A stretch of 64,000 bases of DNA from Vibrio sp. DW001 (GTDB lineage: Bacteria > Pseudomonadota > Gammaproteobacteria > Enterobacterales > Vibrionaceae): contig NZ_CP091976.1 of the NCBI RefSeq assembly GCF_029016285.1, forward strand, positions 1,426,001 through 1,490,000, written 5' to 3'. The notes beneath the pieces were generated by a model. The model worked only from the letters and a program-made list of their open reading frames with translations. It ran no database searches and had not been told where the DNA came from. Positions 27,217 through 34,547 of the stretch are shown here, in pieces. Within the stretch, counting starts at the first letter, position 1, and each line of letters begins with the position of its first letter. Made by a program: the position numbers and the translations under genes.

Positions 27217-27918
27217 ATGTCTAGAAGCCAACGACTCTTTGACTTACTCCAATTGCTGCGCTGTCATAAATACCCTGTCTCGGCTGAACATTTAGCTCAT
27301 GAGCTAAATGTGAGTGTGCGTACTATCTACCGAGATATTGCCACACTACAAACGCAAAGCGCGGAGATTGAAGGCGAAGCAGGGCTTGGTTACGTATTAA
27401 AGCCGACGTTTATGTTACCGCCGCTGATGTTTTCATTGGAGGAGTTAGAAGCGCTCCTATTGGGCGCCGATTGGGTTGCCAAACAAGCACATGGCGAATT
27501 TAGTGGGGCAGTAAAAAATGCTATCGCAAAGATATCGGCGGTATTGCCTGTTGATCATAGTGCGAAGCGCAACGAAGATGTCATACGTGTGGCTTCTGTT
27601 ATTGAAGTACCACATCTAACGAGAGAATTGTCTGACATTAAGCATGCTATCCAGCAACAATTTAAGACCAAAATTATCTATGTAGATGCGCAAGGCATCT
27701 CTAGCGCGCGGATAATCTGGCCTATTCTTATCGGTTTGTTTCAGCAGCATTATGTTTTGGTGGCTTGGTGTGAAACAAAAGAGGCATTTCGTAATTTCAG
27801 GCTTGATAGGATAGAAGAGTGGCAGACACTTGAACAAAAGTACCGACGTGCTCGTCGTGATTTATTGAAAGAGTGGCAGCAAAAGGAAGGCATTGGTGAG
27901 AAAAACGTGCGCTACTGA
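27217..27918 (+). CDS. YafY-type HTH/WYL transcriptional regulator
   Basis: This 233-residue regulator begins with an HTH_11 winged helix (LFDLLQLLRCHKYPVSAEHLAHELNVSVRTIYRDIATLQ, about 6-44) and ends with a WYL-type ligand domain (about 130-215) containing RIIWPILIGLFQQHYVLVAWCETKEAFRNFRLDRI. Such proteins respond to small ligands or nucleotides. It precedes a VOC-family gene by 66 bases on the same strand, a common pairing in which the regulator controls the glyoxalase-like gene. Confidence 0.9.
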   Translation: MSRSQRLFDLLQLLRCHKYPVSAEHLAHELNVSVRTIYRDIATLQTQSAEIEGEAGLGYVLKPTFMLPPLMFSLEELEALLLGADWVAKQAHGEFSGAVKNAIAKISAVLPVDHSAKRNEDVIRVASVIEVPHLTRELSDIKHAIQQQFKTKIIYVDAQGISSARIIWPILIGLFQQHYVLVAWCETKEAFRNFRLDRIEEWQTLEQKYRRARRDLLKEWQQKEGIGEKNVRY

Positions 27919-27984
27919 CAAGAACTGTCATTCGCGTTCGTTATATTACTAATCAAATCACGCTGTATCGCTTTAGGAGATAAT

Positions 27985-28353
27985 ATGTTTAAGATCGATT
28001 CGTTTGTTCTCTATGTCAAAGACATTGAAACCAGTAAGAAATTCTATACGAAAACCTTTGAATGTGAAGGAGAGGTTTTATCACCAACGTTCGTTTCTTT
28101 TTCCTTAGGAGAGGGTGTCACCATTGAGTTAAAGCAACTTACGCAAGTGTTACCTTTAGCTAACATCATGGGTGGAGGGACAGAGTTATCCTTGGTGGTC
28201 GAAGATTCAAAAACATTGCACGAGCTTTACGACCAATGGAAAACCAAAGAGGTAAATTTCCTTCAAACGCCTACAAAGTTGGTTTTTGGTCTGACATTTG
28301 TTGCCATTGATCCTGATGGACATCGGATTCGGGTGTTTACACAAAACCTCTAA
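27985..28353 (+). CDS. VOC-family (glyoxalase/bleomycin resistance-like) protein
   Basis: This 122-residue protein shows a repeated beta-alpha-beta-beta-beta pattern: FVLYVKDIETSKKFYTKTF in the first half and DPDGHRIRVFTQNL at the end. The C-terminal DPDGHRIRVF segment holds an expected metal-site position, but the glutamate is replaced by R-V, so metal-dependent activity is doubtful. The start has a very good AGGAG site (TTTAGGAGATAAT). It is likely the target of the preceding YafY-type regulator. Confidence 0.87.
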   Translation: MFKIDSFVLYVKDIETSKKFYTKTFECEGEVLSPTFVSFSLGEGVTIELKQLTQVLPLANIMGGGTELSLVVEDSKTLHELYDQWKTKEVNFLQTPTKLVFGLTFVAIDPDGHRIRVFTQNL

Positions 28354-28423
28354 TTGAACCCTAGTTTATCGTTAATAGCGATTCACCTGATAAGCTAAGG
28401 AATGACTAAACCTCGTGACTTAC

Positions 28424-29005
28424 TTATCGACACACGTCTTGATAAAGCTGTTCGGCAAGCTGCGTTATAGTATCCCCTTGAGGATGAGTATGAGCGAATG
28501 TTCTTAAACCATATATCCCCATCATCAGATAATGAGCGCGAGCATCGGCCTCGCGGTCGTTGCTCATCTCTTTCAGATCAATAGCCCTTTGCAAAACCTG
28601 AGTAATCGCTTGCTGCCAGTTAGCCAGATGAAGAGTGATAATGCTATGTACTTCATCGTCTTTTTCAGTGACTTCGTTCAATGCTTTAGTCAATAAACAT
28701 GCCCGGGAGGCATCGCAGCTTTGGCACTCTACAACGATATGATCTAGATAGGACTTAAGCTCAATAAGCACCGAACGTTGACCTGAAAAAAAACCAGTGA
28801 ATTCTGTAATTCTATCCTGATGATACTGGTCTATTGCCGCTAAGAAGAGACCCCTTTTATTCTCGAACGCACAATAGATAGAACCAGGGTGTAAACCGGT
28901 GGCCCTTTTTAGATCTTGCATACTGGTCTTGCTGTAACCTTTATCCATAAAGGAGGTCATGGCAGATCGTAGTACTTTCTCTCTATCAAACTCTGCAATT
29001 CGCAT
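28424..29005 (-). CDS. TetR-family regulator divergent from OYE gene
   Basis: This 193-residue protein has an N-terminal HTH (REKVLRSAMTSFMDKGYSKTSMQDLKRATGLHPGSIYCAFENKRGLF, about 8-55). The C-terminal ligand domain contains CQSCDASRACLLTKALNEV, a cysteine-bearing stretch that is common in electrophile-sensing TetR proteins. It is divergent from the flavin oxidoreductase gene, and three operator-like repeats fill the space between them. It likely represses both genes until quinones or other electrophiles modify it. Confidence 0.88.
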   Translation of the reverse strand: MRIAEFDREKVLRSAMTSFMDKGYSKTSMQDLKRATGLHPGSIYCAFENKRGLFLAAIDQYHQDRITEFTGFFSGQRSVLIELKSYLDHIVVECQSCDASRACLLTKALNEVTEKDDEVHSIITLHLANWQQAITQVLQRAIDLKEMSNDREADARAHYLMMGIYGLRTFAHTHPQGDTITQLAEQLYQDVCR

Positions 29006-29075
29006 TATTAACTCGTCACTCTCGTTAGGACTTTTATCTGAATAATCTATGTTAGTGAAACTATTGTAACCAATA

Positions 29076-29146
29076 TTGAACGCTTATTCAAAAAAGATCT
29101 TGAACGCTCATTCACAAAAGAGTATCTTGAATGAACATTCAAGATA
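29076..29146. promoter_or_regulatory. Three TetR-type operator repeats
   Basis: TTGAACGCTTATTCAA at 29076-29091, TTGAACGCTCATTCAC at 29100-29115 and TTGAATGAACATTCAA at 29127-29142 are spaced 24 and 27 bases centre to centre. The third is the core of a perfect 11+11 palindrome spanning 29123-29146. Spacing near whole helical turns suggests cooperative binding by the divergent TetR protein. The third copy covers an in-frame ATG at 29131, which argues for the oxidoreductase start at 29158. Confidence 0.78.
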
Positions 29147-29157
29147 CAGAGGTCGCT

Positions 29158-30210
29158 ATGACTGATAACCTATTTCAAACTTATGCTCTCAATAAAACTT
29201 TATCTTTAAAAAATCGTATTATCATGGCACCACTGACTCGTTGCATGGCGGATGATGACCTAATACCAACTCAAGATATGGCCGATTATTATGGTCGTCG
29301 AGGCGAAGCAGGGTTAATCATTTCAGAGGCAGTCATCATACGACCTGATGGCCAAGGTTATCCTAATACGCCCGGTTTATTTACTCCGGCTCAAATCGAC
29401 GGCTGGAGAACGGTGACAAATGCAGTACATCAAAATGGCGGCAAAATTTTTGCCCAACTTTGGCACACGGGCCGCGTGGCACATCCTCATTTTTATCAAT
29501 CAACAGGCAGTCAGGACGTGATGGCACCCTCAGCCGTCGGGGTTGAAGGTAGTGTCCCTAGAATGCGTGAATTAACGTATCAAATACCTAAGGCTATAAC
29601 CGCTGACGACATTACTCAGTTAGTAAGCGATTTTTCCCAAGCAGCAGCTAACGCGATTGATGCCGGTTTTGATGGCGTTGAAATTCACGGTGCTAACGGC
29701 TACTTAATTGATCAGTTCTTACATCATGACAGTAACCGCCGTATTGATGAATATGGACAGACACCTGAAAATATGTCGCGTTTTGCACTTGAAGTAGTGG
29801 ACGCTATTGTTGCTCGTGTTGGCAATGAAAGAACGGCACTACGAGTATCACCCGGTGCCTATTTCAATATGGCTGGCGACAGTCGTGATCGTGATGTCTT
29901 CGACTATCTTGTCCCTGAGCTTGAGAAACGTGATTTGGCTTTTTTACATATCGGCGTTTTTGATGATGCGATGGAGTTTGAATATCTAGGTGGTCGCGCT
30001 TCAAACTATGTTCGCAGCATCTATAACAAGACGTTAGTAGGCGTAGGCAGTTTCACAGCAGAAACAGGCAGTGACGCTATCGCGAAGGATAGATTTGACC
30101 TGCTTGCGATTGGGCGACCATTTATTGCTAACCCTGATTATGTTGAGCGCGTTCGTACTGGGAAAGACCTTGTTGAGTACTCAGATGAGATGCTGACTAG
30201 CTTGATATGA
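29158..30210 (+). CDS. Old yellow enzyme-family NADH:flavin oxidoreductase
   Basis: This 350-residue FMN enzyme has the OYE fold motifs IIMAPLTRCMADDDLIPTQDMADYYGRRGEAGLIISEA, AQLWHTGRVAHP, and the substrate-binding HGANGYLIDQFLHHDSNRRIDEYG. An LRVSPGAYF stretch and LAIGRPFIANPDYVERVRTG complete the flavin site. The family reduces N-ethylmaleimide, quinones, nitroesters and other activated alkenes; it resembles NemA. The start at 29158 is behind AGAGG. A terminator follows at 30250. Control by the divergent TetR protein is strongly suggested by the operators. Confidence 0.92.
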   Translation: MTDNLFQTYALNKTLSLKNRIIMAPLTRCMADDDLIPTQDMADYYGRRGEAGLIISEAVIIRPDGQGYPNTPGLFTPAQIDGWRTVTNAVHQNGGKIFAQLWHTGRVAHPHFYQSTGSQDVMAPSAVGVEGSVPRMRELTYQIPKAITADDITQLVSDFSQAAANAIDAGFDGVEIHGANGYLIDQFLHHDSNRRIDEYGQTPENMSRFALEVVDAIVARVGNERTALRVSPGAYFNMAGDSRDRDVFDYLVPELEKRDLAFLHIGVFDDAMEFEYLGGRASNYVRSIYNKTLVGVGSFTAETGSDAIAKDRFDLLAIGRPFIANPDYVERVRTGKDLVEYSDEMLTSLI

Positions 30211-30249
30211 TGCCAGTGCTTCGATGCCACTGATAACGATAAAAATAAT

Positions 30250-30278
30250 AGGGTTAGCTTTGTGCTAACCCTTTTTTT
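30250..30278 (+). terminator. Rho-independent terminator after OYE-family gene
   Basis: GGGTTAGC and GCTAACCC form a perfect 8-bp stem with loop TTTGT, preceded by A and followed by seven T residues, 40 bases after the stop codon at 30210. Confidence 0.9.
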
Positions 30279-30344
30279 ATCGCTTAAATATATGTATAGA
30301 CCCTTAAGCTCGTTGCTGTTTAACGTAGGTCTATCAGGAGAGTA

Positions 30345-30908
30345 TTACTGGTAATTAACCGTATACTTCTCTTGCACAAAGTCATTCGCAAAGGTGATCG
30401 CTTGCGCTTGCTCTAACTGTATATCCTTAAATGTTTTACCGAACAGTGAAATACCTTCGCCTAACAACACGGGTATACGGGTAATAGTCATTTCGTTGAT
30501 TAATTGAAGATTAATGAAGGCTTGGATGGTTGCACCGCCATCAATGTAAGCATGATGATGGTCTTCTTTTTCAAGTCGCGATATTAAGGCGGTAAGATCA
30601 CCGAAATACATCTCTACTTTGTCCCTCATATTAACGGGTGGGTTTTTCAACGTGTTACTCAGTACAATAATACGCGTATCGCCGTAGAACCAATCTTCTG
30701 GTGTTAGGTTCATGCTTGAAATCATCTCCATGCATTTTCGACCCATGATCATGCAATCAATAGATGCCATGTATTCAGTCATACCCATGTCCGCATGTTC
30801 ACCCAAATCTGCATCAAGATTACCAGTGGTATGTAACCAATCTACATTGCCATCTTTTTTGGCAATAAAGCCATCAACACTTGTTGCGATATATACAGAA
30901 CATTTCAT
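30345..30908 (-). CDS. RibD C-terminal/dihydrofolate reductase-like protein
   Basis: This 187-residue protein starts MKCSVYIATSVDGFIAKKDG-type, with the S-V/L-D-G-x-I-A motif of the DHFR/RibD C-terminal fold. A central MGRKCMEM (G-R-x-T/C-x-E) follows, then ISRLEKEDHHHAYIDGGATIQAFINLQLINEMTITRIPVLLGEGISLF. This is an NADPH-dependent reductase fold found in many stress-inducible genes; the substrate is unknown. It is divergent from a TetR gene with a 15-base palindrome between them. Confidence 0.87.
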   Translation of the reverse strand: MKCSVYIATSVDGFIAKKDGNVDWLHTTGNLDADLGEHADMGMTEYMASIDCMIMGRKCMEMISSMNLTPEDWFYGDTRIIVLSNTLKNPPVNMRDKVEMYFGDLTALISRLEKEDHHHAYIDGGATIQAFINLQLINEMTITRIPVLLGEGISLFGKTFKDIQLEQAQAITFANDFVQEKYTVNYQ

Positions 30909-30985
30909 TTCAACACCTCATTCTTGTTTTATTTCACACACACTATCCAAACCTTGGCTTTACGTTCAGAATGATTTACAATTTA

Positions 30986-31000
30986 TTCTACAGCGTAGAA
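30986..31000. promoter_or_regulatory. 15-base palindrome between RibD-like and TetR genes
   Basis: TTCTAC, AGC, GTAGAA forms a perfect 6+6 inverted repeat 28 bases before the TetR start at 31029. Size and symmetry fit a TetR dimer site, and it overlaps the likely promoters of both divergent genes. Confidence 0.65.
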
Positions 31001-31028
31001 ATTATCATTAGTTTAGCGAGTGGATAGA

Positions 31029-31592
31029 ATGACTGTCAAGGATAAAAAAAGAGGTCGCCCAAAAGGTACGAGTAACAAATTGAGTGCACGATCTATTTTG
31101 GATATGGCAAAACGTTTAATGCAAGACGAAGGCAAAATTCCGAGTATTCGTAAATTGGCATCAAGTTTAGGTGTTGATGCCATGGCCATTTATTATTATT
31201 TCAGCAATAAAAATACCTTACTAGAAGCCGTTACGGTTTCTCTGATAGAAGATATCTATGAGCCAAAAGTGAATGACAATTGGAAGCAGGAGCTAACAGA
31301 GCTTTCCACGAGCTATCTCACATTACTTGATAATTATCCAGGATTACTGGAAACATTACTTTCTATGGATGCGTCAGGCCCTGCCCAGGTGTTTATTGAC
31401 CGATTTAATGACGTGATTAAACCGTTGAACCTTGATGATGAATCGAGAACAAACGCGCTCAATTTGTTGGTGGATTATCTCCATGGGTATGCCTTAGCGT
31501 TAAACAACAAAAACGCTAAGGTCGACTTGAATGTCGATATGCTGATAGGGCCGCTTAATTTCTACTGTATTGCTCTAGAGAATATTCAATAA
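31029..31592 (+). CDS. TetR/AcrR-family regulator
   Basis: This 187-residue protein begins with a basic arm (KDKKRGRPKGTSNK) and a TetR HTH (SARSILDMAKRLMQDEGKIPSIRKLASSLGVDAMAIYYYFSNKNTLL, about 20-65). The RGRPKG stretch is an AT-hook-like minor groove arm. The C-terminal ligand domain has no recognisable specificity motif. It is divergent from the RibD-like reductase gene and probably controls it. ATG at 31029 is preferred to GTG at 31020. Confidence 0.87.
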   Translation: MTVKDKKRGRPKGTSNKLSARSILDMAKRLMQDEGKIPSIRKLASSLGVDAMAIYYYFSNKNTLLEAVTVSLIEDIYEPKVNDNWKQELTELSTSYLTLLDNYPGLLETLLSMDASGPAQVFIDRFNDVIKPLNLDDESRTNALNLLVDYLHGYALALNNKNAKVDLNVDMLIGPLNFYCIALENIQ

Positions 31593-31682
31593 AGCAGAAT
31601 CAATTATGGTACGCTTGCGTGTCATAATTAGGTGTTGTACATTTAACCACATCAAATAGATATAGAGCGGAGCCTTCAGTAA

Positions 31683-32333
31683 ATGAACAAAATGAACAAA
31701 ATGAACAAAACGGACAAAAAGGCCGTAGGCCGTCCTATCGATGATGAGAAGACACAAAAAGTGTTCGAAGCCATAGACAACATATTGGCAAACGATGGCA
31801 TATCAAAACTCTCCATAGAACGAATTGCTAAAACCGCAGAGATATCGAAAGCAACGTTATATCGCCGCTTTCGTAATCTTAAAGGGGTATTAAATACTTA
31901 CGTCGAGACCTTTACCAGTGATGCTCTTGCCCCACTTTTACAAGATATAAAAGAGAACGTAAAAGACCCTGTAGATCTAGAACGGCTATTGATAAAGCTA
32001 GGCACAAATCTGATGCAACTCATTACTCAGCCTAGAGTGATTGCTTTTGATAACGCGATGCTTTCTGCCGGTGTGGAGTATTCAGAATTTAAGCAAGATT
32101 TGTTTAAGAAAGGCCCACAAAATGCAGTCCGTCAAATTGGTAATGTACTTGAACAGGCGGGAATAGTGTCGGGTTTCTTCGATAGCTATCGCTTAGGCGA
32201 TATTTTATTCCATATTTGGCGCAGTGGGGTTTATGACAACGCGAGGGTTTCCGGACAAATTGCAATGAATAGCAAGCAACTCGATCAACATATAACATTA
32301 GGCACTCAGTTTTTCTTAACCAAGTTAATTTAG
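31683..32333 (+). CDS. TetR-family regulator with repeated MNK start
   Basis: This 216-residue regulator has a TetR HTH (FEAIDNILANDGISKLSIERIAKTAEISKATLYRRFRNLKGVL, about 28-75) after a short basic arm. The N-terminus reads MNKMNKMNKTDKK, from three 9-base ATGAACAAA copies plus a fourth altered copy, so starts at 31683, 31692 and 31701 are all possible. The first has GCGGAG ten bases upstream. The SDR-type gene starts 10 bases after the stop, so this is a two-gene operon in which the regulator probably controls itself and the reductase. Confidence 0.86.
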   Translation: MNKMNKMNKTDKKAVGRPIDDEKTQKVFEAIDNILANDGISKLSIERIAKTAEISKATLYRRFRNLKGVLNTYVETFTSDALAPLLQDIKENVKDPVDLERLLIKLGTNLMQLITQPRVIAFDNAMLSAGVEYSEFKQDLFKKGPQNAVRQIGNVLEQAGIVSGFFDSYRLGDILFHIWRSGVYDNARVSGQIAMNSKQLDQHITLGTQFFLTKLI

Positions 32334-32343
32334 GGGGATTCGA

Positions 32344-33258
32344 ATGAATAAACCAAATACTCGTATCTTGGTCGCTGGTGCGACGGGTTACTTAGGAAGT
32401 CACATTGTTAATGAATTACTTAAACAAGAGGCAGACTTTAAAGCTCTGGCGAGGCGTCGTTCTAAACTGGTCAAGATGGGGCTCATTGATAAGCAAATTG
32501 AGATCGCCCAAGTAACGGAGATGAGTACTTTAAAGGGGTGTTGCAACGATATTGATGTTGTGATTTCGTGCGTTGGCATTACTCGTCAAAAGGATGGGTT
32601 GAGTTTTATGGACGTTGACTTTCAAGCCAATCTTAACCTATTAGAAGAAGCGGAAAAATCAGGTGTCAAAAAATTCATCTATGTCTCTGCTTTTAATGCT
32701 CCAAAATATCGGCGTGTTCGGCTTCTTAACGCGAAAGAGCGTTTTTCTGACAGGCTACTTGCCTCCATTAAGTTAACCCCTTGTGTGGTAAGACCCAATG
32801 GCTATTACTCTGATCTAGAAGAATTTTATTCTATGGCAAAATCCGGTCGAGCTTATGTTTTTGGTCAAGGTGATGTGAAACTAAATCCCATTCATGGTGA
32901 AGACTTAGCGCAATTCTGCATAGATGTAGTCGAAAGAGATGAACGTGAGTATGACATTGGAGGACCTGATGTTCTATCCGTGAATGAGATAGCAGAGCTC
33001 GCGTTTTGGGCTCAGAATAAGATGCCCAAAATTACTTTTTTGCCTGATTGGATAAGAACAATATCTTTGTTTTTTGCCGCAAAGCTTCCTGAGAAATTAA
33101 CGGGTTCCGCGGAGTTTTTCCTGACTGTGATGGAAAAGGACATGATTGCACCTATCTATGGACACCGAAAATTATGTGATCACTTTCAAGACATTTTTCA
33201 CAAAGAAACACCATTATTAGATGAGTCGAAACACGAGCGGAAAAATAAGTTTCATTGA
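32344..33258 (+). CDS. Atypical SDR / NAD(P)-binding Rossmann protein
   Basis: This 304-residue protein has an N-terminal dinucleotide-binding motif GATGYLGSHIVNELL (G-x-x-G-x-x-G). A VISCVGITRQKDGL strand-turn, a KFIYVSAFNAPKYR segment and a VVRPNGYYSDLEEFY loop complete the fold of the NmrA/complex I NDUFA9-like atypical SDR group. The usual YxxxK catalytic pair is not evident, so it may sense or bind NAD(P) rather than reduce a substrate. Following a TetR gene by 10 bases, it is probably its target. A repeat region follows. Confidence 0.82.
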   Translation: MNKPNTRILVAGATGYLGSHIVNELLKQEADFKALARRRSKLVKMGLIDKQIEIAQVTEMSTLKGCCNDIDVVISCVGITRQKDGLSFMDVDFQANLNLLEEAEKSGVKKFIYVSAFNAPKYRRVRLLNAKERFSDRLLASIKLTPCVVRPNGYYSDLEEFYSMAKSGRAYVFGQGDVKLNPIHGEDLAQFCIDVVERDEREYDIGGPDVLSVNEIAELAFWAQNKMPKITFLPDWIRTISLFFAAKLPEKLTGSAEFFLTVMEKDMIAPIYGHRKLCDHFQDIFHKETPLLDESKHERKNKFH

Positions 33259-33361
33259 TGCATGTTCACCATATAGATGGTTCTTTATATAAGTAATGCC
33301 GATCGGTTAGTACTCTAATCCCTCACCTTTCCCGTGAAAACGAAAATCTGGGTGGATTTAG

Positions 33362-33486
33362 ATCTCCACTTTCGTGGAGATGACGTAGATTTAATGGAGA
33401 TGGTGGAGATGGTGGAGATGGTGGAGATGGTGGAGATGGTGGAGATGGTGGAGATTTCGTGGATAGGACTCAGATTTCGTGGAGAT
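33362..33486. repeat. REP-like hairpin and 9-base tandem repeats
   Basis: ATCTCCAC-TTTC-GTGGAGAT (33362-33381) is a perfect 8+8 hairpin. It is followed by six exact copies of GGTGGAGAT at 33402-33455, with a seventh imperfect copy at 33393-33401, and further TTTCGTGGAGAT segments around 33475-33486. The hairpin plus ATGACG resembles dispersed intergenic hairpin repeats common in Vibrio and other proteobacteria (the TTCCCGC...GCGGGAATGACG type). The tandem array looks like slippage growth of one arm. No gene is seen in 33259-33520. Confidence 0.75.
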
Positions 33487-33520
33487 TAGATGCTGTATAT
33501 ACAAAGGAAAGAACGTTGGT

Positions 33521-33727
33521 ATGAAACAAATTTTGATTAGCAGAATACATACCAACGGAGGGATATTTCGTATATCTGCCAGTATCGATAAGAGTCAATC
33601 TATCACCTATCAATCGGTCGACTTTATGAGCACAGATGGTTGGTGTGAACTCGATATTGAATCTGTTGAGGGTAAGCGAGTTTTGTTGGGGATAGAAACG
33701 AAAATTATAGAGCATATAGAGTCATAA
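33521..33727 (+). CDS. Small hypothetical protein
   Basis: This 68-residue frame starts at ATG 33521 (MKQILISRIHTNGG), behind GAAAG and GTTGGT, and ends IETKIIEHIES. It is hydrophilic with alternating beta-like stretches. I recognise no family. A minus-strand frame overlaps it almost fully, so coding strand is not certain; the plus frame is preferred because of an early ATG and good spacing to the DUF465 gene downstream. It follows the 9-base repeat array directly. Confidence 0.45.
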   Translation: MKQILISRIHTNGGIFRISASIDKSQSITYQSVDFMSTDGWCELDIESVEGKRVLLGIETKIIEHIES

Positions 33728-33841
33728 ATAGTTCTGAGAACGTCGTTTTCTGCACACTTAAATGCTTTGTGTTTTAAGCCACATTTTTTTGAGCAAAATA
33801 CTTCTATAATGATAGGTAATCCGACTGAAGAGAGAATGCCG

Positions 33842-34099
33842 ATGCTAAATGAAAACCATGCCTTTATCTTAGATTTTCCTGATCTTAAATTAGACATTGT
33901 TCAGCTTAACCACGACGATCCAATATTCAAAGCCGATCTTCAGCAATATCATGAACTGGACTACAGTATCCGCCAGCTAGAGATAGTAGGGAGTCCAATT
34001 GATGATGACAATATGCATGAGCTAAAGCTTCAACGTATGGCGCTAAAAGACAGCTTATATAAGCAGCTAACCAAACATCATGAGCAGGTAAAAGAGTAA
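33842..34099 (+). CDS. DUF465 (YdcH-like) small protein
   Basis: This 85-residue protein has the YdcH pattern: a short N-terminal helix (LNENHAFILDFPDLKLDIVQL), then DPIFKADLQQYHELDYSIRQLE, and a last helix LKLQRMALKDSLYKQL. YdcH proteins are helical hairpins of unknown function. I chose the ATG at 33842 because GAAGAGAG lies about eight bases upstream; ATGs at 33767, 33809 and 33836 are in the same frame. The family match is good though the start is not secure. Confidence 0.78.
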   Translation: MLNENHAFILDFPDLKLDIVQLNHDDPIFKADLQQYHELDYSIRQLEIVGSPIDDDNMHELKLQRMALKDSLYKQLTKHHEQVKE

Positions 34100-34224
34100 A
34101 CCAACGGAGTCCGTAAAGTAGACATGGCGTTTGAGTTTTGCTTGAGCGTTAAATTAACGGGAGAGTTTGATTTATTACTTAAGTGAAGACGAACGATAGA
34201 GATCTTTTTGATAGATGATAAGAT

Positions 34225-34279
34225 CAAAAAAGAGCCAAGAAAAAAGACTGTTACGGTCTACTTTCTTGGCTCTTTTTTT
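34225..34279. terminator. Bidirectional terminator between DUF465 and small membrane protein genes
   Basis: A long stem of AAAAAAGAGCCAAGAAA and TTTCTTGGCTCTTTTTTT arms, with a short second hairpin (AGACTGTTACGGTCT) in the loop, gives T-tracts in both directions. It terminates the plus-strand genes upstream and the minus-strand 47-codon gene that ends at 34304. The GAGCC / GGCTC core is similar to, but not the same as, the terminators at 18615 and 23985. Confidence 0.85.
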
Positions 34280-34303
34280 GACAGCTCTTTTACAAGAGAG
34301 ATG

Positions 34304-34447
34304 TTACATCAGAATCGCTAAAACAGTGGATACAGATACAACAGCAAGGCCTACAAGTCTAAATAGAATCGGTGCTTCGTTCATTTCTGTCAGCTCAGTC
34401 GACTTCCAAGTTTTTAGGGCAGCTCTCAAATCGTTATTTACAGTCAT
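34304..34447 (-). CDS. Unlisted 47-residue single-pass membrane protein
   Basis: On the minus strand the ATG at 34447 opens a 47-codon frame: MTVNNDLRAALKTWKSTELT, then a basic/acidic juxtamembrane part EMNEAPILFRLVG, and a hydrophobic helix LAVVSVSTVLAILM to the stop at 34304. An AAGGGG ribosome binding site is six bases upstream, and a strong terminator starts 25 bases after the stop. It is too short for many gene callers. I do not recognise a family. A tail-anchored-like topology (soluble N-terminus, C-terminal helix) is apparent. A palindrome lies upstream at 34488-34503. Confidence 0.75.
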   Translation of the reverse strand: MTVNNDLRAALKTWKSTELTEMNEAPILFRLVGLAVVSVSTVLAILM

Positions 34448-34487
34448 AATATTCCCCTTACATTGCATTGCCAATCTCGATTAAATA

Positions 34488-34503
34488 CATTGTATATACA
34501 ATG
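34488..34503. promoter_or_regulatory. 16-base perfect palindrome, likely operator
   Basis: CATTGTATATACAATG is a perfect inverted repeat 41 bases upstream of the 47-residue membrane protein start and 45 bases after the stop of the ABC exporter gene. Partial copies (ATTGCATTG and CAATGCA) flank it on both sides at 34471 and 34510. The binding protein is not known. Confidence 0.5.
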
Positions 34504-34547
34504 CATTTTCAATGCAACCCTTTTGTGTCACTTTTGTTTCACTTTTA

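Noticed and set aside
33393..33455. CRISPR-like array
   Set aside because: The 9-base units are contiguous with no spacers, so it is a simple tandem repeat.
33470..33715. Minus-strand frame opposite the small 33521 gene
   Set aside because: It has no good start signal and runs into the repeat array; the plus frame has better signals, though both are weak.
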